Below, in pieces: positions 1 through 5,550 of a stretch of DNA of 9,811 nt (positions within the stretch are counted from its first letter, which is position 1; the number at the start of each line of letters is the position of its first letter). The position numbers and the translations under genes are program-made. The notes under the pieces were generated by a model that searched no databases, was not told the origin of the DNA, and worked only from the letters and a program-made list of their open reading frames with translations. Source of the stretch: an uncultured Ruminococcus sp. (GTDB taxonomy: Bacteria > Bacillota > Clostridia > Oscillospirales > Ruminococcaceae); assembly GCA_910579835.1 (NCBI GenBank), contig CAJTWQ010000058.1, positions 1 to 9,811 of the forward strand. Direction: 5' to 3'.

Positions 1-649
1 GGACGTCAATTCCCTGCTGAGCTTTGCGCTTCAGGATATTAAGAATACTGCCCCACATATACCCCTCGTCTAAAATGAAGTATTCCAGGAAGATGAATTT
101 CTCGGCCTTTTCAAGCTCTGTCAGCATAGCTTGGAATTTATCTTCCCCTGAAGAGAAAAAAATAGTCTGAGTATTGGTATATATGGGAAAGCATCCTGTT
201 CTGTTCAGGTATCGGTGAAGCTCGCTTATACCTGAATTTTTTATTTCCGGATTATTGAGAAGATTTTCATCCTGAGGCAGCTTGTTCTTTGTTTCATTTA
301 TAAGATGTATTATAATAGTTTTTATGGTCATATGTCCCAGCCCCTGCCGTGTGTACCATAGGAGAAAGGTACCAGGAACCGGAAATAGGGAAATCAGTGT
401 AAGCCAGGTGAGTTTAGAATTGGAATCCATATCACAGCGGAAAAGATAAAAAATCATAACAATAGAAAAAACAGACTGAAATGCCAGAAAGTATGGGATT
501 TTTTCCGACATAAGCCCGTAAAGCGCTAAAAAAAGAAGTAGCTGAAATCCTATAAGCAGGATGAAAAACGCCAGTCTGCTGAAAACCAGACTTAAAATTC
601 CTTTTTTTCTTTTTTTTATAAGTTTTATAATATCGGTATTGTTAGTCAT
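1..649 (-). CDS. cls: Cardiolipin synthase, N-terminal part (runs off left edge)
   Basis: This gene starts at 649 and continues past the left edge; 216 codons are visible. The family (phospholipase D superfamily) joins phosphatidylglycerol molecules into cardiolipin at the cytoplasmic membrane. After a basic N-terminus (IKKRKKG) there are three hydrophobic segments, about residues 18-47, 50-71 and 80-99, as in the PLDc_N membrane region of Firmicute Cls proteins. The stretch around residues 182-216 (AEKFIFLEYFIL.EGYMWGSIL.ILK.KA.QGI.V) is the typical beginning of the first phospholipase domain. Both catalytic HKD motifs would lie to the left of the window. The start is supported by AAGGAG about 10 nt upstream of the ATG. 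It is probably a host chromosomal gene next to the island's left end. The family call is firm; whether the gene is intact cannot be seen. Confidence 0.88.
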   Translation of the reverse strand, partial: MTNNTDIIKLIKKRKKGILSLVFSRLAFFILLIGFQLLLFLALYGLMSEKIPYFLAFQSVFSIVMIFYLFRCDMDSNSKLTWLTLISLFPVPGTFLLWYTRQGLGHMTIKTIIIHLINETKNKLPQDENLLNNPEIKNSGISELHRYLNRTGCFPIYTNTQTIFFSSGEDKFQAMLTELEKAEKFIFLEYFILDEGYMWGSILNILKRKAQQGIDV

Positions 650-772
650 AGTAGTTACGCTCCTTCGGTAATTATATTGAATAATAGCTGTCAAATGCGC
701 CTGCTGCTGTTTCGACAGTCGGTATATATTTTCAAAGCTTGTCCCAGGATGGCTTTATATACGAGACTATAA

Positions 773-786
773 GCGTTATATAACGC
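773..786. repeat. 14-bp perfect palindrome in the cls leader
   Basis: GCGTTATATAACGC is fully self-complementary. It lies in the inferred cls leader, four bases before the longer inverted repeat at 791-824. It could be an operator for a dimeric regulator. Which protein would bind is unknown. Confidence 0.45.
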
Positions 787-790
787 AGAA

Positions 791-824
791 GCATAATTAC
801 GTTTGTTTGTTTTGGTAATTATGC
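791..824. repeat. 10-bp perfect inverted repeat in the cls leader
   Basis: The arms GCATAATTAC (791-800) and GTAATTATGC (815-824) are perfectly complementary around a 14-nt loop. No T-run follows on either strand, so it is not a simple terminator. It is either an RNA hairpin in the cls leader or a two-half-site operator. Confidence 0.45.
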
Positions 825-892
825 CATTTTCGTTTAGGATCTCTGTTCTCTTGTTTTATTTTTCAATGAATGTTTTCATGATAATTAATGTA

Positions 893-921
893 ATTATATC
901 ATAAAACTGCCTGAATTTCAA
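893..921 (-). promoter_or_regulatory. Promoter reading toward cls
   Basis: On the minus strand TTGAAA (916-921) is followed, after exactly 17 bases, by TATAAT (893-898). This is a near-consensus housekeeping promoter. Transcription would start near 886 and leave a leader of about 240 nt before the cls start at 649. That leader contains the inverted repeats at 773-786 and 791-824. Confidence 0.6.
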
Positions 922-1076
922 GTCAATTATATATATTATTCATTTGGTGTTGTTGGAAACCTCTGTGTTTTCAGGCTTTTTGAGTTTTTCCTGAATCCGC
1001 AGAACTCAAACTGCTTTGAACCTTAATAAACCGCATAGATAGTCTGTTTGTAGCAAATTTTCATCACTGTTTTTTC

Positions 1077-1101
1077 TTCACCCGATGGGTGAAATTTTTT
1101 T
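1077..1101 (+). terminator. Orphan rho-independent terminator
   Basis: TTCACCC (1077-1083), loop GAT, GGGTGAA (1087-1093), then A and seven T. The T-run is on the plus strand only; on the minus strand the tail is A-rich. Both neighbouring genes run on the minus strand, so no visible gene uses it. It may be left over from a gene or small RNA disrupted by the insertion. Confidence 0.55.
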
Positions 1102-1205
1102 ATCAGTTTTGTAGGTCAATAATGGCATAGTTACGCTATTTATAGACCATTGACATTTGATGAACTTTGCGGAATCAGGTTTTTGACAGAAATCATATAA
1201 TTGAC

Positions 1206-1237
1206 TTCTACCCAAAATTTCTACCAACTTTTCTACC
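1206..1237. repeat. Three TTCTACC direct repeats, possible integrase arm sites
   Basis: TTCTACC occurs at 1206-1212, 1219-1225 and 1231-1237, spaced 13 and 12 bases apart (about one helical turn), each within a T/A-rich context. On the minus strand they read GGTAGAA with mostly TTG before. They lie about 60 bases beyond the integrase stop codon. Arm-type sites of this kind bind the N-terminal domain of Tn916/lambda-type integrases. The role is inferred from position and spacing. Confidence 0.45.
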
Positions 1238-1299
1238 AAAATCGCTCTTTTTTGAAATTTTCTATTTCGTCCTCGGTGTTGTCACATTATATTCTATAA

Positions 1300-2646
1300 T
1301 TATACGGCTGTGAGCTGTGACGTGTCCTGTGCCGTTTCGTTCTTCTTTTTCCTGCCACGTTTCTTAGGTGCATCAGGCTCTGAACCCTCTGACTTCTTTT
1401 CCTCATCGGCAGGCTTTTCGTTCTTGTCACCGCCAAGCACTCTTGCGATAGTTTCAGCAGAAGCGACTTTCGCATTGTACTCCAAATGGCTGTAAAGGTT
1501 CGCTGTGATGTTGAATGTCGCATGACCGAGCCACTCCTGAATTGCCTTCATCGGAATGTCATTTGCAAGAAGAAGGCTGGCACAGCTGTGACGCAGGTCA
1601 TGGAAACGGAGCATCTTCATATCGTGCTTTTTGATGACCTCATGGAAGTCATGCGTTACCGTGTTGGGGCTGATGAGCTTGCCAAACGGATCAACACACA
1701 CAAAGCCGTCAAACTCCGTGCTGTACTCCTTGCCGCCAAGTTTCTTATAGTGCTTGTCCATCTTCCTCTTTTCAAGGAGCATTTCCTCGATGTGAGGGAT
1801 AAGCGGCAGAGTTCTTCTGGTGGAGTTCGTTTTCAGACGAGTTTCCACGAACAGCTTCGGATCACCGTTTTCATCATAATCACTAACGACCTTGCGCTCG
1901 ATTGAAATGGTCTTTTTCTTGAAGTCGATGGAGTCCCACTTCAGACCGAGTATCTCACAGCGGCGCAGACCGTAATAGGCTGCGATGTGAACGATAAGTT
2001 CCAGCTTGTGACCCTTAAACACCTCAAACAGTTCGTTCAGCTCATCTTCATTGTAAAAGACTGCTTCATGACGTTCCGCTCTCGGCACTACCATTTTATC
2101 CATGGGATGCTGTTCGACGAGTTCCATTTTTACAGCCCATGCGAATGCAGAGTGTATAGCAAGGTAATACTGCTTGATCGAACTTCCCTTTAAGCCCTGA
2201 TCCATTTTGTAGTTGAGAAATGCCTGAATCGGGACATAGGTCATTCTGTCAAGTGTAATGCTCGGGTACTTTTCATTCAGGTACTTCAAGAAACGCTCCA
2301 TGATACGCTTGTAACATTGAAGTGTCGTTCTTGCAACATTCGGCTTGATAGCCGTCAGCCACTCCGAAAAGAAAGCAGAAAGCTCCTGATTGCTTGCTGT
2401 ATCGTTATCGTCACCAGCGTTTCCGCTGTTGAGGATCGCAACCTTGCTCTTAGCACGTTCTTCCTCAAATTCCGTGACGATCTTTTCGACCGCTTCGCTG
2501 AGGGCTTTCTTCGTGCATTTTTCGGGAAGCCCTGTTGATACCCATTTGCGCTTACGCTTACCCTCGCTGTCCTTGAAGTCAAAGACTACATACTGTTTTC
2601 CGCTTTTTACAGCGGTGATATATTTATAAGGCAGACTTGCTTTCAT
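1300..2646 (-). CDS. int: Tyrosine recombinase (integrase) of the island
   Basis: A 448-residue phage/ICE-type integrase that would insert and excise the element. An N-terminal arm-binding-like domain (about 1-70: KQYVVFDFKD..GKRKRKWVSTGL) is followed by a SAM-like core-binding domain (about 88-185) and the catalytic domain. The catalytic set is visible: Arg228 in GLRRCEILGL, Lys272 in LKTNSTRRTLPL, His349 and Arg352 in RFHDLRHS, His375 in EWLGHA and the nucleophile Tyr385 in ANLYSHL. The tail (402-448) is charged and carries a basic KKRGRKKK run, perhaps an extra DNA contact. The start at 2646 is chosen because AAGGAGG lies 8 bases upstream; a further in-frame ATG at 2727 overlaps the promoter and is less likely. 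The excisionase gene lies upstream on the same strand. All catalytic residues are present, so it may be active. Confidence 0.95.
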   Translation of the reverse strand: MKASLPYKYITAVKSGKQYVVFDFKDSEGKRKRKWVSTGLPEKCTKKALSEAVEKIVTEFEEERAKSKVAILNSGNAGDDNDTASNQELSAFFSEWLTAIKPNVARTTLQCYKRIMERFLKYLNEKYPSITLDRMTYVPIQAFLNYKMDQGLKGSSIKQYYLAIHSAFAWAVKMELVEQHPMDKMVVPRAERHEAVFYNEDELNELFEVFKGHKLELIVHIAAYYGLRRCEILGLKWDSIDFKKKTISIERKVVSDYDENGDPKLFVETRLKTNSTRRTLPLIPHIEEMLLEKRKMDKHYKKLGGKEYSTEFDGFVCVDPFGKLISPNTVTHDFHEVIKKHDMKMLRFHDLRHSCASLLLANDIPMKAIQEWLGHATFNITANLYSHLEYNAKVASAETIARVLGGDKNEKPADEEKKSEGSEPDAPKKRGRKKKNETAQDTSQLTAV

Positions 2647-2698
2647 TATGATTTCCTCCTTAGATTGAAAGCGGTGAAAGTCTGCTGTTGACCTTATA

Positions 2699-2727
2699 AT
2701 TATATCATTTTCCGTCATATAATGCAA
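2699..2727 (-). promoter_or_regulatory. Integrase promoter
   Basis: On the minus strand TTGCAT (2722-2727) and TATAAT (2699-2704) are separated by 17 bases. The transcript would begin near 2692, leaving a leader of about 45 nt that carries the AAGGAGG site. The integrase can therefore be expressed apart from the excisionase gene. Confidence 0.65.
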
Positions 2728-2773
2728 GACCTACCGACCGCAATTCTCCATTTTCGGCGCATCGCCCGGATTT

Positions 2774-2977
2774 TCACAGCATATTTTGTGCGCGTTGCAG
2801 AACGTAATTTATGACCTCTATCTTTGCCACTCTGATCTTACGACCGTCGGGCATACGAGGTATCTTACCTTCTCTCACAAACTTGCACACTGTTTTATAT
2901 CCAAGCCCGAGCATTTCACATATCTGCTCTGCACCGACTATATCGGGATAATCAGCAAACATCGTTTTTGTAGACAT
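2774..2977 (-). CDS. xis: Excisionase-family DNA-binding protein
   Basis: A 67-residue winged-helix protein of the excisionase/HTH_17 type. The helix-turn-helix covers about residues 12-38 (DIVGAEQICEMLGLGYKTV.KF.REGKIP), followed by a wing (RMPDGRKIRV) and a last helix (EVINYVLQRAQ), which is the standard order for small recombination directionality factors. It lies just upstream of the integrase on the same strand, separated by about 127 bases containing the integrase promoter. Such proteins bend attachment-site DNA and favour excision. The ATG at 2977 has AGGAG 16 bases upstream, too far for a usual site, and no in-frame alternative exists before a stop codon. Translation may be coupled to the small ORF overlapping it. 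The family is clear; the directionality role is inferred from context. Confidence 0.88.
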   Translation of the reverse strand: MSTKTMFADYPDIVGAEQICEMLGLGYKTVCKFVREGKIPRMPDGRKIRVAKIEVINYVLQRAQNML

Positions 2978-3023
2978 CTTCCGTCTGCTGATTCTCCTCT
3001 AATATTTCGATATTTTCGTCCAT
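2952..3023 (-). CDS. Possible 23-residue leader ORF overlapping xis
   Basis: An ATG at 3023 has AAAGGA 9 bases upstream and opens a short acidic reading frame (MDENIEILEENQQTEDVYK...), ending at 2952, 26 bases inside xis in another frame. It would bring ribosomes close to the xis start, which lacks a well-spaced ribosome site of its own. An extension to an ATG at 3041 is possible. No homology is recognised, and it could be chance. Confidence 0.25.
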   Translation of the reverse strand: MDENIEILEENQQTEDVYKNDVC

Positions 3024-3098
3024 GTGGATCATTCCTTTCATGGAGGAAGAAATAGAAAACATAGCGTAGTGTTTCATGTTCAATTGTCAAGGTGCTAT

Positions 3099-3113
3099 GC
3101 TGATATTATCAGC
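3099..3113. repeat. 15-bp palindrome upstream of xis, operator-like
   Basis: GCTGATA-T-TATCAGC is a perfect 7+7 inverted repeat around one base. A TTGACA box on the minus strand (3085-3090) lies just downstream of it in the xis direction, although a good -10 box at normal spacing is not seen. This is a typical position and size for a repressor operator controlling the recombination genes. Confidence 0.4.
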
Positions 3114-3158
3114 GGTACATCTGTCTGTCAGTTATTTTCGTGTCCAGACTTTGATGTA

Positions 3159-3197
3159 CTGTTGGCAACATCTGAATAATACAGATGCTCCCGACAG
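3159..3197. repeat. Nested inverted repeat between antirepressor and xis
   Basis: The inner arms CATCTG (3169-3174) and CAGATG (3182-3187) and the outer arms CTGTTGG (3159-3165) and CCGACAG (3191-3197, one G-T pair) form a 13-bp stem with a symmetric 3x3 internal loop. No T-run follows. It may be an RNA structure or a protein-binding site; nothing coding fits here. Confidence 0.35.
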
Positions 3198-3210
3198 CAT
3201 ATCAAAATGC

Positions 3211-3285
3211 AATAGAAAAGAAAAAGGCAATACCGAGCGTTTATATTCAAAGGACTGATTTAAAGAAAGTGTCGATATTGCCTTT
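3211..3285 (-). terminator. Terminator after the antirepressor remnant
   Basis: The arms at 3272-3285 and 3223-3236 form a 14-position stem with a single mismatch (AAAGGCAATA core). On the minus strand it is followed by a T/C-rich tail (3211-3222). It begins 8 bases after the antirepressor stop codon. The loop of about 35 nt is long for a classic terminator. The plus-strand side also has a T-rich tail, so it may work both ways. Confidence 0.5.
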
Positions 3286-3292
3286 ATTTTTG

Positions 3293-3841
3293 TTATTCTT
3301 CATTATCTTCCTTTTCGATAAGCGGTAAGATACCGTCCGCTTTCAGAAGTTCATATATGAAAAGCCGTCCTGCCTGTGTCCACAGCGTATGCGGCTTTGC
3401 TGAGGTGTTGCCGTCGCTGTCATTGACGGTATAGGTTCTGGACTTCACATATCCCTTGTCCGCATACTTCTGATACAGCAGCCAGACCTCGCCCTGCTTA
3501 TACTGAACACCACATTCATGGAGATAGCTGTTCAGCCAGCGACCAGATTTGCCGTAGTCCTTTGCGATAGTTGTTATCGGAATAGCGTTTCCTGCACTCA
3601 GCACAAGATCATGATATGTAGCCTTGGGCTTCATTTCCTCAATCAGCTTTTCCTGCGAGAGATTTGTTTCCGTCAGGACTTTATTCTGCTGTTTTGCAAG
3701 TTCAAGCTGATGATTGGCGACCAGTAACGCTCTTGCAACGATTGCCTCGGGACTGTTCCATTTTTTCTCCACTTCAAGGAAATACTCACGGCATCGCTTG
3801 CCGATCTCGGAACGCTGTATCATACAGATTTCCTTTGCCAT
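3293..3841 (-). pseudogene. Phage antirepressor (KilAC) lacking its N-terminal domain
   Basis: The readable part is 182 residues from a Met codon at 3841. It opens in the middle of what is usually an AntA-type domain (MAKEICMIQRSE.GKRCREYFLEVEKKWNSPEAI), continues with a short coiled helix (ARALLVANHQLELAKQQNK) and then a KilAC C-terminal domain from about residue 70 (KPKATYHDLVLS...ITTIAKDYG...). Intact proteins of this family have a further N-terminal part before the MAKE segment. Upstream of 3841 the frame stays open to a TTG at 4033, but that DNA is the ssb gene on the other strand, and the translated residues look like antisense noise. There is no ribosome site ahead of the Met. I therefore read it as a 5'-truncated remnant of a prophage-type regulator, which would normally counteract a repressor. 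An expressed C-terminal fragment is not excluded. Confidence 0.7.
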
Positions 3842-4208
3842 GCTGAACAAATTTTTAGTAGCAGGCAGATTGACCGCCGACCCCGAAATGCAGACCATAG
3901 GCGAAAACAGGCTTTGCAAGTTCACGATAGCCTGCGGCCGCCCGAAACGTAAGGGGGAGGAAAAGCCTGAGACGGATTTCTTCAACTGTGTGGCATGGAA
4001 TCGTAATGGTGACACGGTTGCAAGTTGGTTCAAAAAGGGAGATATGATAACCCTCGTCGGAGAAGTTCATATCAACCGCTATGAAAAGGACGGACAAAAG
4101 CGTAGTGCCACGGAAGTGAAAGTTGAGGAGATACACTTCTCGGGTAACAGGAAAGCACAGCCTGTCCGTACAGATATTCCGTATTCTGCGGATAATCTGC
4201 CGTTCTGA
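3840..4208 (+). CDS. ssb: Single-stranded DNA-binding protein
   Basis: A 122-residue SSB. It binds exposed single strands during replication, repair or conjugative transfer. The OB-fold is complete: MLNKFLVAGRLTADPEMQ at the start, then FTIACGRPKRKGEEKPETDFFNCVAW, then the FKKGDMITLVGEVHINRYE strand and the TEV.VEEIHF strand. The C-terminus NLPF resembles the partner-binding tip (DIPF/DLPF) of SSBs. It is shorter than chromosomal SSBs, in the range of plasmid and ICE versions. The ATG at 3840 gives the family's usual N-terminus, but there is no Shine-Dalgarno site ahead of it: the DNA directly upstream belongs to the antirepressor on the opposite strand, whose readable part starts at 3841. 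The open frame continues upstream to 3714 with non-homologous residues. The gene has probably lost its own leader by rearrangement, so its expression is doubtful. Confidence 0.88.
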   Translation: MLNKFLVAGRLTADPEMQTIGENRLCKFTIACGRPKRKGEEKPETDFFNCVAWNRNGDTVASWFKKGDMITLVGEVHINRYEKDGQKRSATEVKVEEIHFSGNRKAQPVRTDIPYSADNLPF

Positions 4209-4222
4209 TGAAAGGAGTGCCT

Positions 4223-4924
4223 ATGAAGAAACTTATTACAGTGGTCTGCTGTACCGCCATGATGTTTAGCACAGCAATGACCGCCCATGCCGCTGAAACG
4301 CTTGACCTTGATTATATCGAAACCGAGATTTGGGAGGATATGTGGCATGGCAAAGGCGATGACGGCACGGCTTTCCCCGAAGGTTCATACAAGCATCACC
4401 TGCTTGACCAGTGGATCAACGATAACTACGGCTCTGACGAGTATGATTGGACGGAGTTAGGTGAACTGAAATATGAGTACAAGCGGTACTATCAGGACAA
4501 GATTGAGGAATGGGACTTCAATGACGACAACAGCGGTAATTGGACGATAGACAACCCCGAACACAGCTATTTCTTCACCTATTGGCAGAATCAGTGGATC
4601 ATGACCGATGAAAACGGCAACACGGTTGACAGCTTTCCACCATACAGCACAATGGAAGATGCCGAGGACAGCACCGATAGCCTTGAAATACATGATGACG
4701 GTGCGGACAGTCCGAGAGTTATCGGAAAGGTCGCAGGCGGAGCGGAAAAGCCTTCTGACAGCACGGACACCGCAGAGGCGACAGATACCGCTGAGAGCCA
4801 CGCAAACGATACGGAGGTCGATTCCGTTCAATCCGATGCAAGTCCGTTGATGATTGGCGGAATAGCTGCCGCAGTCGCAGTTATCGGTGGAGTTGGATTT
4901 TATATGACAAAGAGGAGGAAGTAA
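4223..4924 (+). CDS. Secreted, membrane-anchored protein of unknown function
   Basis: A 233-residue protein that I do not recognise. It begins with a signal peptide (MKKLITVVCCTAMMFSTAM, likely cut after AHA at residue 23). An acidic, aromatic-rich extracellular part (24-145; many Trp, Tyr and Asp, e.g. ETEIWEDMWHGKGDD, YFFTYWQNQWIM) is followed by a low-complexity Ser/Thr/Asp/Ala linker (about 146-207), one membrane helix (about 209-227, MIGGIAAAVAVIGGVGFYM) and a basic KRRK end. This makes a type I single-pass surface protein. There is no LPxTG-like sortase motif before the helix. AAAGGAG lies 6 bases ahead of the ATG at 4223; an in-frame ATG at 4208 overlaps the ssb stop codon but has no such site. 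It lies 14 bases after ssb and one base before the next gene, so all three are probably co-transcribed. A role in conjugation or surface contact is conceivable but unsupported. Confidence 0.8.
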   Translation: MKKLITVVCCTAMMFSTAMTAHAAETLDLDYIETEIWEDMWHGKGDDGTAFPEGSYKHHLLDQWINDNYGSDEYDWTELGELKYEYKRYYQDKIEEWDFNDDNSGNWTIDNPEHSYFFTYWQNQWIMTDENGNTVDSFPPYSTMEDAEDSTDSLEIHDDGADSPRVIGKVAGGAEKPSDSTDTAEATDTAESHANDTEVDSVQSDASPLMIGGIAAAVAVIGGVGFYMTKRRK

Positions 4925-4925
4925 T

Positions 4926-5318
4926 ATGATTTTTGTGAGCAAACAGACCATAAACGGCAAGCCCGTCTGGGCAGTAGACACCGACAAGCTGACCGTGACC
5001 CATATCACCAAAACAGGCGAAATCGAACAGTACAGTTTCTGGCACGACTGTGTGAAATATCACCTGCACTTCTGCGAGGAGTATTGTCCCGAGCGTATGC
5101 AGAAACTTGTGGACAGTGGAGAGATCTACCGCTATCTTGAAGAACTGGACATCAAAGTGACCAATGCGGTTGGAGAACAGGCAGAGCTGCTCATGCAGAA
5201 TAACCGTGAGTATCAGATCGCCAACGAAATCGGCGACCTCTACAAAGTTGGTGCTATCGGCAACAACTGTCGGCAGGAGGCTCGGGAAATGGTCTTTGTG
5301 GCTATGGTGTATGTATAA
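4926..5318 (+). CDS. Small protein, weakly TnpV-like, unknown function
   Basis: A 130-residue soluble protein. The start at 4926 has AGGAGG seven bases upstream, inside the end of the previous gene, with a single base between the two genes, so translation is coupled. The first 40 residues (FVSKQTINGKPVWAVDTDKLTV) look like a small beta-rich segment. Residues 45-60 include HLHFCEEYC. From about 63 to the end (GEIYRYLEELDIKV...AELLMQNN...NNCRQEAREMVFVAMVY) there is a loose likeness to TnpV-type proteins of Clostridial transposons, mainly in the final helix with its ARE-(I/M)V ending. That likeness is from memory and weak. It is the last gene before a strong terminator, so it closes the ssb block. 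The coding call is good; the function is unknown. Confidence 0.7.
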   Translation: MIFVSKQTINGKPVWAVDTDKLTVTHITKTGEIEQYSFWHDCVKYHLHFCEEYCPERMQKLVDSGEIYRYLEELDIKVTNAVGEQAELLMQNNREYQIANEIGDLYKVGAIGNNCRQEAREMVFVAMVYV

Positions 5319-5337
5319 ACCGAATAATAGCGTAGGC

Positions 5338-5372
5338 AAAAGCCCGATACAGTCGTTGTATCGGGCTTTTTT
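5338..5372 (+). terminator. Strong rho-independent terminator
   Basis: A perfect 14-bp stem (AAAAGCCCGATACA at 5338-5351 with its complement at 5357-5370) closes on a 5-nt loop and runs into a T-tract. It begins 20 bases after the TnpV-like gene. It separates the ssb block from the dnd operon, and A residues on the 5' side mean it could also act on the minus strand. Confidence 0.92.
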
Positions 5373-5411
5373 CATGATTTTACTTTTTTTACAAAACACC
5401 GTCAAAAGCGC

Positions 5412-5440
5412 TTGATTTTTTTTGTAAAAAATGATATAAT
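5412..5440 (+). promoter_or_regulatory. Promoter of the dnd operon
   Basis: TTGATT (5412-5417) and TATAAT (5435-5440) are separated by 17 bases, and the spacer is almost all T then A. Transcription would start near 5447, giving a leader of about 100 nt before dndC. With the terminator just upstream, the dnd genes form an independent transcription unit. Confidence 0.78.
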
Positions 5441-5476
5441 AGAATGAAATATTTATGCCTTCACATCAGAGCGATT

Positions 5477-5530
5477 ATTAACATAATGTGCTTGATATAG
5501 CATTGATGCGTTGTGCATAATTAACAAAAT
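5477..5530. repeat. Direct repeat ATTAACAWAAT in the dndC leader
   Basis: ATTAACATAAT (5477-5487) recurs as ATTAACAAAAT (5520-5530), 10 of 11 bases alike. Between them is GCAT-TG-ATGC (5500-5509). The sites lie downstream of the promoter, where a repressor could block transcription. In A+T-rich DNA this may be chance. Confidence 0.25.
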
Positions 5531-5550
5531 CAAAGAATGGTTGATTAAGA

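Larger units (their letters stand above)
650..1299. other. Gene-free stretch between cls and the integrase
   Basis: No convincing coding region or tRNA is seen on either strand. The stretch is A+T-rich. It holds the cls promoter and leader repeats, a weak 8-bp inverted repeat (979-986 with 1003-1010), a plus-strand terminator (1077-1101), a loose inverted repeat GTCAAT/ATTGAC (1115-1120, 1149-1154) around ATAG/CTAT, and three TTCTACC repeats (1206-1237). Because an integrase gene points toward it and a housekeeping gene lies beyond, the left attachment site of the island most likely sits here. The exact core cannot be fixed without the right end or an empty-site strain. Confidence 0.5.

Noticed and set aside
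979..1010. An 8-bp inverted repeat TTTGAGTT/AACTCAAA as terminator
   Set aside because: The stem is weak and A+T-rich, with a 16-nt loop and no T-run; noted only within the gene-free stretch.
1206..1237. A CRISPR array
   Set aside because: Repeats are only 7 bases with 5-6 base gaps, unlike CRISPR repeat and spacer lengths.
650..1300. A tRNA gene as integration target
   Set aside because: No T-arm-like GGTTCGA pattern or cloverleaf could be found on either strand.
1310..2629. Several plus-strand open frames opposite the integrase (60-139 codons)
   Set aside because: They are mirror frames of a clear integrase gene, with no family likeness and no ribosome sites.
3076..3258. A 60-codon plus-strand frame between xis and the antirepressor remnant
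   Set aside because: No ribosome site and no likeness; the stretch is better explained by palindromes and a terminator.
3714..3839. Upstream extension of the ssb frame
   Set aside because: The residues do not fit SSB, and the DNA is the coding region of the antirepressor on the other strand.
3842..4033. N-terminal extension of the antirepressor frame to a TTG at 4033
   Set aside because: It is antisense to the ssb coding region and does not resemble antirepressor N-terminal domains; kept only as part of the junction finding.
4457..5405. Minus-strand frames of 184 and 174 codons across the membrane-protein and TnpV-like genes
   Set aside because: They oppose genes with signal peptide, good ribosome sites and tight spacing, and the products are not family-like.
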